DNA from: Nitrospirota bacterium
Lineage (GTDB): Bacteria > Nitrospirota > Thermodesulfovibrionia > UBA6902 > JAJYJJ01
Assembly (NCBI GenBank): GCA_021789595.1
Contig: JAJYJJ010000001.1
Coordinates: 62,001 to 126,000, forward strand
Direction of reading: 5' to 3'
Length of the DNA stretch: 64,000 bases
The notes beneath the pieces were generated by a model. The model saw nothing but the letters and a program-made list of their open reading frames with translations, had not been told where the DNA came from and made no database searches. The position numbers were made by a program, and so were the translations under genes. Of this stretch, positions 39,849 through 50,094 are shown in pieces; position 1 is the stretch's first letter; every line of letters begins with the position of its first letter.

Positions 39849-41144
39849 ATGAAAAAGGTCATTTCTATATTGTTACTGCTGGTATTCATTATTCCCTTTA
39901 AGGCAGGGGCAGAGGATGTTATAAAAAAGGGCGAGGCGCTTAATCTGCAGCAATGCATAGGGATAGCTCTTGAAAAAAATCCAGGTATCATTGCTGCGAT
40001 TAATACGGTAGATGTGAATCAGAGCAGGATCGGACAGGCAAAGGCAAATTACTATCCGCAGATAAATCTATCATCGGGCTATAGCAGATATTCGCCTGTT
40101 TCCAGTTCTATATCCAGCATTCCCTCTACCAGTCACTCCTTTGATCAATATTCAACCAGTGCAACGCTCAGCCAGAACATCTATGATTTCGGGAAGACTC
40201 CAACCCAGGTGGAGATCCAGAGGCTGAATTTTAATTCATCCCGCTCTGACCTTGAGAATGTTAAAGAACAGATAATCTTCAATGTTAAACAGGCATATTA
40301 TGGGTTATTGCAGGCAAAGAGAAACAGGGATGTAGCTGCTGAAACTGTTAAACAGTTTCAGCAGCATCTTGAACAGGCAAAGGGCTTTTATGAAGTAGGC
40401 ACAAAACCGAAATATGATGTGACAACGGCAGAGGTTAACTTGAGCAATGCAAGACTGAATCTGATAAAGGCAGAAAATGCACTGGGGATAGCAAGGGTAA
40501 ACCTCAATAACGCAATTGGTGTGCCGGATGCCCCTGAATACACCATTGAGGACAATCTCTTATTCCATAAAGTAAATTATGAGATAACCTTTGAGAATGC
40601 CCTGTCAAGGGCGTATAAAAACAGGCCTGACCTACAATCAATTATTGCAAAGAAGAATGCAGCAGAATCTTCTGTAGAACTTGTAAAGAAGGGCTATTAT
40701 CCAACCCTATCAGGCAATGCAGCTTACAACTGGGCAGGGGAGGGCTTTCCACTTGACCATGGATGGAATGCGGGCGTGACCATCACATTTCCGATATTCA
40801 GCGGATTTTTGACAAAATACCAGGTGGAGGAAGCAAGGTCTAATCTGAATGTGTTAAAGGCGAATGAGGAGTCGCTTAAACAGTCTGTTTTGCTTGATGT
40901 GCAGCAGGCATATCTAAACCTCAAACAGGCAGAGGAGAGCGTTCCCACTGCCGAGCTTGCGGTAAGACAGGCAACGGAAAACCTCGAGATTGCAAACGGG
41001 AGATATGCAGCAGGCGTGGGAAACCCTATTGAGGTTACAGATGCAGAGGTAACCTATAGCAATGCAAAGTTATCCTATATCCAAGCCCTTTATAACCATA
41101 AGGTTGCACAGGCAAGCCTTGAAAAGGCAATGGGGAGTGAATAA
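39849..41144 (+). CDS. tolC: TolC-family outer-membrane efflux protein
   Basis: A 431-residue protein with a signal peptide (MKKVISILLLLVFIIPFKAG) and two OEP repeats: LNLQQCIGIALEKNPGIIAA begins the first, FENALSRAYKNRPDLQSIIA the second. It forms the trimeric outer-membrane channel for the pumps downstream. Start ATG 39849 follows AGAGGAGG. It overlaps the macA start by one base (TAATGA region), so the genes are co-transcribed. Confidence 0.9.
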   Translation: MKKVISILLLLVFIIPFKAGAEDVIKKGEALNLQQCIGIALEKNPGIIAAINTVDVNQSRIGQAKANYYPQINLSSGYSRYSPVSSSISSIPSTSHSFDQYSTSATLSQNIYDFGKTPTQVEIQRLNFNSSRSDLENVKEQIIFNVKQAYYGLLQAKRNRDVAAETVKQFQQHLEQAKGFYEVGTKPKYDVTTAEVNLSNARLNLIKAENALGIARVNLNNAIGVPDAPEYTIEDNLLFHKVNYEITFENALSRAYKNRPDLQSIIAKKNAAESSVELVKKGYYPTLSGNAAYNWAGEGFPLDHGWNAGVTITFPIFSGFLTKYQVEEARSNLNVLKANEESLKQSVLLDVQQAYLNLKQAEESVPTAELAVRQATENLEIANGRYAAGVGNPIEVTDAEVTYSNAKLSYIQALYNHKVAQASLEKAMGSE

Positions 41145-42295
41145 TGAAGAAGATACTGATCTGGGTTGTAGTTGTAATAGTCCTTGGCTTTATTGCATTC
41201 ATTGCATTCAGGAATAAAGGGAATGAGATGAGATTCAGGACTGAAAAGGTTACCATGGGCACCATAGAGTCAACCGTGACTGCAACAGGGACAGTTAATG
41301 CGGTGACGACGGTTCTTGTTGGAACTCAGATCTCAGGGACGATAAAACATATATATGTGGACTTCAATTCTCCTGTAAAAAAAGGCCAGTTGATAGCACA
41401 GATAGACCCTGCTATATTCGAGGAACAGGTCGCGCAGGCTAAGGCGAATCTTCTTGCTGCAAAGGCGAATGTCAAGAAGGCCGAGGCGACACTCGTTGAC
41501 TCGAAGAGGACGATGGAGAGGAACAGGGATCTTTTGTCGAAAAGCCTCATCGCACAGAGTGATTTTGACACGGCGCAGACGAATTACGAGACCTCAGTGG
41601 CCGGGGTGAGCGCTGCCAATGCGGCGGTAGCCCAGGCAAAGGCGGCATTAAAAAATGCAGAGACCAACCTCGGCTATACGAGGATAATATCTCCAGTGGA
41701 CGGTACCGTGGTGTCGAGAAATGTGGATGTCGGTCAGACCGTTGCAGCGAGTTTCCAGACCCCAACGCTCTTTAACATTGCTCAGGATCTCACTAAGATG
41801 CAGATAGATACGAATGTGGATGAGGCGGACATAGGCAATATAAAGGTCGGACAGGATGTTAAATTTACCGTGGATGCTTATCCTGACAGGACATTCAAGG
41901 GAAGGGTGTGGCAGGTCAGAATCGCTCCCATAACCGTCCAGAATGTGGTCACATATGATGTGGTGATCAAGGTGGATAATTCCTCGCTTAAGCTCAAGCC
42001 TGGAATGACTGCCAATGTATCCATAATCGTGGCAGCAAAAAAAGATGTTTTAAAGATACCTAATGCCGCCCTGAGATTCAGACCCCGTGAAACTGGTAAA
42101 CCATCTGTATACAAAAGCCCTGGTGTGTGGATACTGGAAAACGGAAAACCAAAACGTATAAAAGTGACCACAGGCATAAGTGATGGGAATTACACAGAAC
42201 TTATTTCCGGTGAGCTAAAAGAAGGGCAGGAAGCCATAGTAGAATCTCTTACAAAGGCTGGAAAGCAGGCAGAGCGCGGTCCAAGATTCTTCTAA
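41144..42295 (+). CDS. macA: MacA-type periplasmic adaptor
   Basis: A 383-residue membrane-fusion protein: N-terminal membrane segment (ILIWVVVVIVLGFIAFIAF), lipoyl halves (ATGTVNAVTTVLVGTQISGT and TRIISPVDGTVVSRNVDVGQ), a coiled-coil hairpin between them and a beta-barrel domain. It links the MacB ATPase-permease to TolC for export of macrolide-like or peptide substrates. It directly follows tolC and precedes macB parts by two bases. Confidence 0.9.
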   Translation: MKKILIWVVVVIVLGFIAFIAFRNKGNEMRFRTEKVTMGTIESTVTATGTVNAVTTVLVGTQISGTIKHIYVDFNSPVKKGQLIAQIDPAIFEEQVAQAKANLLAAKANVKKAEATLVDSKRTMERNRDLLSKSLIAQSDFDTAQTNYETSVAGVSAANAAVAQAKAALKNAETNLGYTRIISPVDGTVVSRNVDVGQTVAASFQTPTLFNIAQDLTKMQIDTNVDEADIGNIKVGQDVKFTVDAYPDRTFKGRVWQVRIAPITVQNVVTYDVVIKVDNSSLKLKPGMTANVSIIVAAKKDVLKIPNAALRFRPRETGKPSVYKSPGVWILENGKPKRIKVTTGISDGNYTELISGELKEGQEAIVESLTKAGKQAERGPRFF

Positions 42296-42297
42296 AC

Positions 42298-42978
42298 ATG
42301 ACACTTATAGAGGCAAAGGACATAAGCAAGGTTTATAGACTCGGGGATATTGATGTGAATGCCCTCAGCGGTGTATCTTTGACAATCGAAAAGGGAGAAC
42401 TTATTGCCATAATGGGTCCATCAGGCTCCGGAAAATCAACCTTTATGAATATTTTGGGCTGCCTTGATAAGCCAACGAGCGGTCAGTATCTTTTAGAAGG
42501 TATTGATGTCAGCGGCCTTAATAGGGATGAACTTGCTGGCATAAGGAACAAAAAAATAGGCTTCGTTTTCCAGGGATTTAACCTGCTTTCAAGGACATCC
42601 GCCCTTGAAAATGTCGAACTCCCGATGCTCTATGATGGGCTCTCCCCAAAGGAGAGAAGGCAGCGGGCAATGGCAGCCCTTATGAGTATGGGATTGAAAG
42701 GAAGGGAAAATCATTATCCCAATCAGCTTTCAGGAGGTCAACAGCAGAGGGTTGCTATAGCAAGGGCGCTTGTTAATGGTGCTCCTATAATCCTTGCAGA
42801 TGAACCGACAGGAAACCTCGATACAAAGACAAGTGGTGAGATAATGCAGTGGTTTGTAAGACTGAACACAGAGTCAAAGATCACGGTAATAATTGTAACC
42901 CATGAGCCTGATATAGCGGCATACAGCAGACGGATTATAAAATTCATAGACGGCAGAATTATCAGTGATGAGAAGTAA
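42298..42978 (+). CDS. MacB-type/LolD-like ABC transporter ATPase
   Basis: A 226-residue ATPase with Walker A GPSGSGKST, Q-loop FVFQGFNLLS, signature LSGGQQQRVAIARAL and Walker B IILADEPTGNLD. In E. coli MacB the ATPase and permease are fused; here they are two genes, as in many other bacteria. It belongs to the MacB/LolD/FtsE branch. Confidence 0.92.
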   Translation: MTLIEAKDISKVYRLGDIDVNALSGVSLTIEKGELIAIMGPSGSGKSTFMNILGCLDKPTSGQYLLEGIDVSGLNRDELAGIRNKKIGFVFQGFNLLSRTSALENVELPMLYDGLSPKERRQRAMAALMSMGLKGRENHYPNQLSGGQQQRVAIARALVNGAPIILADEPTGNLDTKTSGEIMQWFVRLNTESKITVIIVTHEPDIAAYSRRIIKFIDGRIISDEK

Positions 42979-42983
42979 AGAAT

Positions 42984-44213
42984 ATGATTAATATACCATC
43001 AACGATAAAAATATCATTCAGGGCATTAATGGTAAACAAGATGCGCTCAGCCCTCACGATGCTTGGGATCATTATCGGGGTGGGCGCAGTTATTGCCATG
43101 CTTGCTGTCGGCACAGGTGCAAGTCAAAAGATATCGGAGCAGATTTCAAGCATTGGAAGCAACCTCCTGATAATCCTTCCCGGAGCAACAACAGCAGGAG
43201 GCGTAAGGATGGGCGCTGGGACACAGCCTACGCTCACCATGGGTGACGCAGAGGCTATACAGAAGGAGTGTCCCGCGGTATCTGATGTTGGTCCTGTTCT
43301 TAACGGAATTGCACAGGTTGTATATGGTAATCAAAACTGGTCAACCGGTGTAGTGGGCACAACACCGAGTATGCTCGCTGTGAGGGACTGGCCGCTTGCA
43401 GCAGGCAGGCCGTTTACGCAGCAGGATGTCAATAGTGCCACAAAGGTATGCCTGTTAGGCCAAACTGTTGTGGACAACCTTTTCGGGGACACAGATCCGA
43501 TTGGTCAGATTATCAGGATAAACAAGCTTCCGTTTACAGTAATTGGTGTCCTTGCAAGAAAAGGGCAGTCTCCCATGGGCCAGGATCAGGACGATACAAT
43601 TTATATCCCTGTAACAACAGCTCAGAAAAAACTCTTTGGAACTGCCTTTGCAGGCATGGTGAGGATAATCATGGTAAAGGCAAAAAGCACAGAAGATCTG
43701 GATAGGGCCGAAGCCCAGATAAATGAACTGCTCAGGCAGAGACACCACATTGGCCCGAAACAGGAAAATGATTTTACTGTAAGAAACCTCACACAGATGA
43801 TGCAGGTAGCAGAAGAATCCACAAAGGTAATGACCTTATTGCTCGGAGCCATAGCGTCTGTTTCTCTCTTGGTTGGAGGAATAGGGATTATGAACATCAT
43901 GCTCGTATCGGTTACGGAAAGGACAAGAGAGATAGGGATAAGGATGGCTATCGGTGCAAAGACATGGGACATAAGACTCCAATTCATAATCGAGGCACTC
44001 ACATTGTCATTAGCCGGCGGCGTTGTCGGTGTTATTATCGGCGTATCCGGTTCGAAAATACTATCAATGCTTGCAGGCTGGCCCACAATCGTATCACCCC
44101 TCTCAATCCTGCTCTCCTTCAGTTTTTCTGGGTTGGTGGGAATATTCTTTGGCTTTTATCCTGCATACAAGGCGTCGCTTCTCAATCCCATAGATGCGTT
44201 GAGATATGAATAG
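42984..44213 (+). CDS. macB: MacB-type ABC transporter permease
   Basis: A 409-residue permease with one N-terminal transmembrane helix (RSALTMLGIIIGVGAVIAML), a large periplasmic MacB_PCD domain and three C-terminal helices (VSLLVGGIGIMNIMLVSVTE, then REIGIRMAIGAK, and a final FSFSGLVGIFFGFYPAYKAS). It works with the ATPase five bases upstream and with MacA. Confidence 0.92.
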   Translation: MINIPSTIKISFRALMVNKMRSALTMLGIIIGVGAVIAMLAVGTGASQKISEQISSIGSNLLIILPGATTAGGVRMGAGTQPTLTMGDAEAIQKECPAVSDVGPVLNGIAQVVYGNQNWSTGVVGTTPSMLAVRDWPLAAGRPFTQQDVNSATKVCLLGQTVVDNLFGDTDPIGQIIRINKLPFTVIGVLARKGQSPMGQDQDDTIYIPVTTAQKKLFGTAFAGMVRIIMVKAKSTEDLDRAEAQINELLRQRHHIGPKQENDFTVRNLTQMMQVAEESTKVMTLLLGAIASVSLLVGGIGIMNIMLVSVTERTREIGIRMAIGAKTWDIRLQFIIEALTLSLAGGVVGVIIGVSGSKILSMLAGWPTIVSPLSILLSFSFSGLVGIFFGFYPAYKASLLNPIDALRYE

Positions 44214-44227
44214 GGGGTATAAGTAGA

Positions 44228-45373
44228 ATGAACAACTTAATAAAATGCATTTCTCGTTGCGTGATTTTTGTCAGTCTTGTGTTAGGACTCTCAGCCCTTA
44301 TAATCTCATGCTCTTCCGGGAAAAAGGAGAATCAGGTGCCAGCAAAGGCTGTGCCTGTCACAGTTGCCACTGCAATTCAAAGGGATGTCCCTGTGCAGGT
44401 GCATGCTATTGGGAATGCCGAGGCATATTCCACAGTTTCGGTCAAGCCACAGATTGGCGGAGAGCTGTCAAGGGTCTACTTTAAAGGAGGGCAGTATGTA
44501 AAAAAAGGAGCGATGCTTTTCCTGATAGACCCCCGACCATATGAGGCAGCACTAAGGCAGGCAGAGGCCAATCTTGTTAGAGATACTGTCCAGGCAGAAA
44601 ACGCATCGGTGGATGCGCAGCGGTATGCTGAGCTGTTTAAAAAAGGCTATGTAGCAAGGGAGCAATATGATCAGATGCGCACGAACGCTGATGCCCTTGA
44701 GGCTGTAGTGAAGGCAGATAAGGCAGCAGTTGAAAATGCACGGCTACAGCTTGGATACTGCTATATCAGGAATCCTATTGACGGCCTCACCGGAAGCCTT
44801 ATAGTTAATCAGGGCAACATTGTTAAGGCTAATCCCGATACAGCCATAGTAGTTATAAATCAGATTATCCCTATCTATGTGGATTTCTCTGTTCCTGAAG
44901 AGGAGCTGCCTGATATTAAGAGATACATGGCAGCAGGTAAATTAAAGGTTGAGGCTGTAATTCCAAACACAGAGACAAAGGTTGGCGGAGAACTGACTTT
45001 TATAGACAATACAGTCAATACTGCTACAGGTACGATTATGCTTAAGGCGACATTTCCAAATAAAGATAGAACATTATGGCCAGGACAATTTGTCGATGTG
45101 GTGCTTACTCTGACCACTCAGCCCAACGCTGTTGTGGTTCCTTCTCAGGCAGTGCAGACAGGGCAGGCAGGCTCTTATGTCTTTATTGTCAAGCCTGACC
45201 TTACTGTTGAACTCAGGCAGGTAGCATCTGGCAGAACATATGATAGGGAGGTTGTCATCGAAAAGGGAATACAGACAGGCGAGAAAGTAGTGACTGATGG
45301 CCAGCTTCAACTATTACCAGGCACAAAGGTAGAAATCAAAAAGGCAGGCATGCCTGAAAGCTCTGTCAGATGA
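44228..45373 (+). CDS. RND efflux adaptor lipoprotein
   Basis: A 381-residue HlyD-like adaptor with a lipoprotein signal (ALIISCSSGKKEN, lipobox ISC), lipoyl domains (SVKPQIGGELSRVYFKGGQY and CYIRNPIDGLTGSLIVNQGN), coiled coil and beta-barrel. It is of the AcrA/MdtA type. The stop overlaps the pump gene start by four bases. It would share the TolC encoded upstream. Confidence 0.9.
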   Translation: MNNLIKCISRCVIFVSLVLGLSALIISCSSGKKENQVPAKAVPVTVATAIQRDVPVQVHAIGNAEAYSTVSVKPQIGGELSRVYFKGGQYVKKGAMLFLIDPRPYEAALRQAEANLVRDTVQAENASVDAQRYAELFKKGYVAREQYDQMRTNADALEAVVKADKAAVENARLQLGYCYIRNPIDGLTGSLIVNQGNIVKANPDTAIVVINQIIPIYVDFSVPEEELPDIKRYMAAGKLKVEAVIPNTETKVGGELTFIDNTVNTATGTIMLKATFPNKDRTLWPGQFVDVVLTLTTQPNAVVVPSQAVQTGQAGSYVFIVKPDLTVELRQVASGRTYDREVVIEKGIQTGEKVVTDGQLQLLPGTKVEIKKAGMPESSVR

Positions 45374-48300
45374 ATATTGCAGAACTCTTTATCCGTCGTC
45401 CAGTTATGACAACACTCGTTATGCTGGCTATTCTCCTGTTTGGCATCATGGGGTATAGGCTCTTGCCTGTGAGTGACCTTCCCAATGTGGATTTTCCAAC
45501 TATCATGGTATCTGCAAGCCTTCCTGGGGCCAGTCCCGAGACAATGGCATCTGCTGTTGCAACTCCTCTTGAGCGGGAGTTCTCCACGATTGCCGGAATT
45601 GATTCTATGAACTCCACAAGCGCACTGGGACAGACCCAGATTACGCTCCAGTTCAACCTGAGTAGAAGCATCGATGCTGCGGCCCAGGATGTTCAGGCAG
45701 CGATTGCCAGGGCTGCGAAACAGCTTCCCCCTGATATGCCAAGTCCTCCATCCTACCAGAAGGTAAATCCTGCTGATCAGCCTATTCTTTATGTATCGGT
45801 GAGCTCGCCCACCCTTCTCCTTTCTACTGTTGATGAATATGCAGAGACCCTTATGGCCCAGCGCATATCCATGATTAGCGGTGTGGCCCAGGTTCAGGTC
45901 TTTGGCTCTCAGAAATACGCTGTTCGTGTTCAGCTTGATCCAAAGGCGCTTGCTACACGAGGGATTGGAATAGACGAGGCAGCAAGTGCAGTGCAGAAGG
46001 GAAATGTGAATCTCCCCCTCGGCACCTTGTACGGGACACATAAGGCATTTACTGTCCAGGCCAATGGCCAGCTTATGAACGCTGAAGCCTACAGGCCTCT
46101 TATTGTTGCCTATCGCAACGGTTCTCCTGTAAGGCTCGGTGAGCTGGGCAGGATTATTAATAGCGTTGAAAACGACAAGGTGGCTAACTGGTATAACACC
46201 CCTGGTAGCAGTACCCGCTCTGTCATCCTTGCCATTCAGCGCCAGCCAGGTACCAATACGGTTGAGGTGGTGAATGCCATTAAGAAACTCCTGCCTCAGT
46301 TCCGCACCCAGATACCTGCTTCGGTTAACCTTAACATCCTTTACGACCGTTCTGTGTCTATCCGCAATTCTGTTAATGATGTAAAATTCACGTTGTTCCT
46401 GGCGGTCTGCCTGGTGATCCTTGTGATATTCCTTTTTCTTCGCAACCTCTCTGCTACTATTATTCCCAGTATAGCCCTTCCCATGTCCATTGTTGGGACA
46501 TTTGCCGCCATGTATCTCTTTGGATACACCCTTGACAATCTTTCCCTGATGGCATTGACCCTCTCTGTAGGCTTTGTTGTGGATGATGCCATTGTCATGC
46601 TTGAAAATATAGTTCGCCATACAGAACTGGGAGAAAGGATACATGATGCAGCATTAAAAGGCTCTAAGGAGATAGGCTTTACCATCGTGTCCATGACCCT
46701 TTCCCTTGCTGCCGTGTTTATACCTGTGCTGTTTATGGGAGGGATTTTAGGCCGGTTGCTCCATGAGTTTGCGGTGACGATAAGCATGGCGATCCTGATC
46801 TCAGGTTTTGTTTCATTAAGTCTCACCCCAATGCTCTGCAGTCGCTTTATCAGGCCCCAAAGCAAAGAAAGACACAGCCGTTTGTATGCAGCCTCAGAAC
46901 GGGTTTTCACAGGCATGTTACAGATTTATGAATTGAGCCTCAAGGCGGTTTTACGCCATCGCAGAGCTACTATGATAATATCCGGCATTATCCTTATTGC
47001 TACAGTATATCTCTTTATCAGGATACCAAAGGGGTTTCTTCCAAGTGAAGACACAGGCACGATCTTTGCCTTCACTGAGGCAGCGCAAGGGATTTCTTTT
47101 GATTCAATGATGAGGCATCAACAGGAGGTGGCTGCCATAGTCAGGAAGGACCCCAATATAGAGGCATTTATGTCTGCTGTGGGTGCCGGCGGCCCTAATG
47201 CTACAGGCAACACCGGCCGTATGTTTTTTCTCCTGAAGCCCCGCTCTGAGCGCCTCGGTGTGGATCAGGTGATTCAGGAATTACGGCCGAAATTGTCAGC
47301 AGTTCCAGGGATCCGTGTTTTTATGCAAAATCTTCCACCGATCCGTATTGGCGGCATGCTTACGAAGAGCCAATATCAGTTTACACTTCAGGGTACTAAT
47401 ACTGAGGAGCTTTACAGATACGCTACTATGCTTGAAACCAAGATGAAGAAATTGCCTGAGCTCCAGGATGTGACAAGCGACCTTCAGATTACAAATCCAC
47501 AGGTCAATGTGAAGATTGATCGGGACAAGGCGTCAGCCCTTGGCATTTCAGCCCAGCAGATAGAAGACAGCCTCAGCACTGCCTATTCTTCCCTGCAGAT
47601 ATCAACAATCTATGCCCCAAATACCGAGTATAAGGTCATTATGGAACTGCAACCGCAGTATCAGATGGATCCCTCTGTCATCTCAATGCTTTACATCCAC
47701 TCCTCTAATGGTCAACTGGTTCCATTAAACACAGTGGCCCGCATTACTGATAGCTTAGGGGCTCTTACAGTTAACCATGTGGGCCAGCTTCCCGAGGTCA
47801 CTTTATCCTTCAATCTCAGACCTGGCGTCTCTCTCGGCCAGGCCGTAACAACAGTGAGCAAACTTGCACGGATTACACTTCCGCCAACCATCAGCACCAG
47901 CTTTCAGGGAACAGCACAGGCTTTTCAATCATCAATGCGGGGTCTGGGGATTTTGTTAGTGATGGCCGTCCTGGTCATTTATATCGTGTTAGGTATCCTT
48001 TATGAAAGCTTTATCCACCCACTTACAATCCTTTCGGCACTGCCGTTTGCTGGATTTGGAGCCCTTGTAACCTTGATGCTTTTTCATATAGACCTGAATG
48101 TCTATGCCTTTGTGGGCATTATCATGCTGGTAGGGCTTGTGAAGAAGAACGGTATTATGATGATTGACTTTGCCCTGGAGGCGCAGCGCAAGGACGGAGA
48201 GAAACCCGCAGATGCAATATACAAGGCCTGTATTATTCGTTTCCGTCCTATTATGATGACTACCATGTCAGCCCTCATGGGCACTCTGCCCATCGCTATC

Positions 48301-48471
48301 GGTTTTGGTACAGGGGCTGAATCTCGCCGTCCTCTGGGGCTTGCTGTGGTAGGCGGTCTTCTATTTTCACAAATGCTTACACTTTATGTGACCCCTGTTT
48401 TCTATACTTACATGGAGGCATTCCAGGAGAGGATTCAGGGATTCAGGGTTTTTGGTTCAAAGAGGGGATAA
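45370..48471 (+). CDS. RND multidrug efflux pump, AcrB/MdtC family
   Basis: A 1033-residue inner-membrane pump of normal length. N-terminus NIAELFIRRPVMTTLVMLAI; TM4 carries the proton-relay aspartates in VGFVVDDAIVMLENIVRH; the family motif GPNATGNTGRMFFLLKPR lies in the periplasmic docking region; C-terminal GLVKKNGIMMIDFALEAQR contains the TM10 lysine-type region. The MdtB/MdtC-like N-terminal pattern (LPVSDLPNVDFPTI) is clear. Substrates are probably hydrophobic drugs or bile-like compounds. Confidence 0.95.
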   Translation: MNIAELFIRRPVMTTLVMLAILLFGIMGYRLLPVSDLPNVDFPTIMVSASLPGASPETMASAVATPLEREFSTIAGIDSMNSTSALGQTQITLQFNLSRSIDAAAQDVQAAIARAAKQLPPDMPSPPSYQKVNPADQPILYVSVSSPTLLLSTVDEYAETLMAQRISMISGVAQVQVFGSQKYAVRVQLDPKALATRGIGIDEAASAVQKGNVNLPLGTLYGTHKAFTVQANGQLMNAEAYRPLIVAYRNGSPVRLGELGRIINSVENDKVANWYNTPGSSTRSVILAIQRQPGTNTVEVVNAIKKLLPQFRTQIPASVNLNILYDRSVSIRNSVNDVKFTLFLAVCLVILVIFLFLRNLSATIIPSIALPMSIVGTFAAMYLFGYTLDNLSLMALTLSVGFVVDDAIVMLENIVRHTELGERIHDAALKGSKEIGFTIVSMTLSLAAVFIPVLFMGGILGRLLHEFAVTISMAILISGFVSLSLTPMLCSRFIRPQSKERHSRLYAASERVFTGMLQIYELSLKAVLRHRRATMIISGIILIATVYLFIRIPKGFLPSEDTGTIFAFTEAAQGISFDSMMRHQQEVAAIVRKDPNIEAFMSAVGAGGPNATGNTGRMFFLLKPRSERLGVDQVIQELRPKLSAVPGIRVFMQNLPPIRIGGMLTKSQYQFTLQGTNTEELYRYATMLETKMKKLPELQDVTSDLQITNPQVNVKIDRDKASALGISAQQIEDSLSTAYSSLQISTIYAPNTEYKVIMELQPQYQMDPSVISMLYIHSSNGQLVPLNTVARITDSLGALTVNHVGQLPEVTLSFNLRPGVSLGQAVTTVSKLARITLPPTISTSFQGTAQAFQSSMRGLGILLVMAVLVIYIVLGILYESFIHPLTILSALPFAGFGALVTLMLFHIDLNVYAFVGIIMLVGLVKKNGIMMIDFALEAQRKDGEKPADAIYKACIIRFRPIMMTTMSALMGTLPIAIGFGTGAESRRPLGLAVVGGLLFSQMLTLYVTPVFYTYMEAFQERIQGFRVFGSKRG

Positions 48472-48500
48472 TCGCCCTCATTTGTTTTTTTTGAAAAGGC

Positions 48501-49814
48501 ATGAAATCTAACGGATCTAACCCTAATAACGCAGCGGGCATGAGGCGTGTCTTCAGGGCACTTCGACACAGAAATTACCGCCTTTTTTTCTCTGGCCAGA
48601 GCGTCTCTCTGACAGGCACATGGATGACAAGGATAGCCACAGGCTGGCTTGTGTATCGCATTACAAAGTCGGTTTTTTTATTAGGGGTTGTCGGATTTGC
48701 CAGTCAGGTTCCAAGCTTTCTATTGGCTCCGTTTGCAGGTGTGCTGATAGACAGATGGGACCGGCATCGCATCCTGATCTTCACCCAAACACTGTCTATG
48801 TTGCAGTCCTTTGCCATGGCAATCCTGGCCATGACAGGTGTCATCACAGTTTTGCATATCATAGTGCTGAACGCATTTCAAGGCCTGGTTAATGCGGTTG
48901 ACATGCCGGCCCGTCAATCCTTTGTAATAGAAATGATAGAGGATAAAGGTGATTTAGGTAATGCCATTGCCTTGAATTCCTCGATAGTGAATGGCGCCCG
49001 TATGGTGGGGCCTTCCATAGCAGGCATACTGATAGCCACTGTTGGTGAAGGGATGTGTTTTCTTATTGACGGTATAAGTTATATCGCTGTTATATCGGCC
49101 CTGTTGGTGATGAAGATTGTACACAAAAAAACAGAGCCGCAAAAAACCCATGTCCTTCATGGCCTGAAAGAAGGTTTTACCTATGCCTTTAGTTTTGCGC
49201 CGATCAGGTCTATAATACTCCTTCTTGCATTGATAAGCTTCACCGGAGTGCCCTACAGGGTGCTTATGCCTGTTTTTGCTAAAGGTATCCTTCATAAGGG
49301 ACCCCATATATTCGGTTTTCTCATGACTGCTTCAGGGATCGGAGCACTGACAGGCGCCAGCTATCTTGCATCAAGAAAGAGCGTGATCGGTTTAGAGAAG
49401 AACATTGCCCTGTCTGCTGCTGTCTTTGGTATTGGACTTATAGTTTTTTCTATATCCCGTACCCCGCTGTTTTCTATTTTATTGATGCTGTTTGTGGGTT
49501 TTGGCATGATGGTGCAAATGGCCGCAAGTAACACGGTCTTGCAGTCTGTTGTTGATGACGATAAACGCGGACGGGTAATGAGCTTCTATGCAATGGCATT
49601 TGTGGGCATGTCTCCATTTGGCAACTTATTAGCAGGAGGATTAGCAAGCAGGATAGGAGTTCCAGACACATTATTAATTGCTGGAGGTTGTTGTATTTTA
49701 GGTTCGCTGATCTTCGCAACCAGGCTTTCATCTATCAGAGATGCGCTTCAACAGATATATACAAGAAAAGGTCTTATTCCAGGGATAGACCCAGAGACCC
49801 CAATAGAAACATAA
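48501..49814 (+). CDS. MFS transporter, enterobactin-exporter/DitE-like
   Basis: A 437-residue twelve-helix transporter of the EntS/MFS_3 group: FRALRHRNYRLFFSGQSVSL at the N-terminus, SQVPSFLLAPFAGVLIDRWD then RHRILIFTQ (the loop 2-3 motif), ALNSSIVNGARMVGPSIAGI, and DDDKRGRVMSFYAMAFVGMS. It follows the RND pump by 29 bases and ends the efflux region. Relatives export siderophores or drugs. Confidence 0.88.
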   Translation: MKSNGSNPNNAAGMRRVFRALRHRNYRLFFSGQSVSLTGTWMTRIATGWLVYRITKSVFLLGVVGFASQVPSFLLAPFAGVLIDRWDRHRILIFTQTLSMLQSFAMAILAMTGVITVLHIIVLNAFQGLVNAVDMPARQSFVIEMIEDKGDLGNAIALNSSIVNGARMVGPSIAGILIATVGEGMCFLIDGISYIAVISALLVMKIVHKKTEPQKTHVLHGLKEGFTYAFSFAPIRSIILLLALISFTGVPYRVLMPVFAKGILHKGPHIFGFLMTASGIGALTGASYLASRKSVIGLEKNIALSAAVFGIGLIVFSISRTPLFSILLMLFVGFGMMVQMAASNTVLQSVVDDDKRGRVMSFYAMAFVGMSPFGNLLAGGLASRIGVPDTLLIAGGCCILGSLIFATRLSSIRDALQQIYTRKGLIPGIDPETPIET

Positions 49815-50094
49815 TAAATGTAAAGAAAGGAAAAGAGGATAATGCTATGGAACTTGGAGTCAAGGATAAGGGTACTTGTTACAAGCCTGAAATATTATTT
49901 TTTTGGATAAACAAGGGTATAATTTATGGAGAATGTTTATGAAAACATATCAACCCTTGAGGGATTGCAGTGACGAATACATTATTTTCCCATTTCAAAC
50001 TGAGGGGTATTGATTTTAAAAATCTGATGGCCAAACTGCGTGATTAACATTATAAAAATAAAAAACTTCTGATTAATCAAAGGAGGAAGTTAAA

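Noticed and set aside
45307-46644. Long minus-strand frame opposite the RND pump gene
   Set aside because: It is the antisense shadow of the well-supported pump gene, with no family resemblance of its own.
49848-49942. Possible 31-residue peptide gene between the MFS and DUF362 genes
   Set aside because: It has a ribosome-like site, but no recognisable sequence. A second frame at about 49970-50045 ending HFKLRGIDFKNLMAKLRD may be another gene tail, but I cannot name the family.
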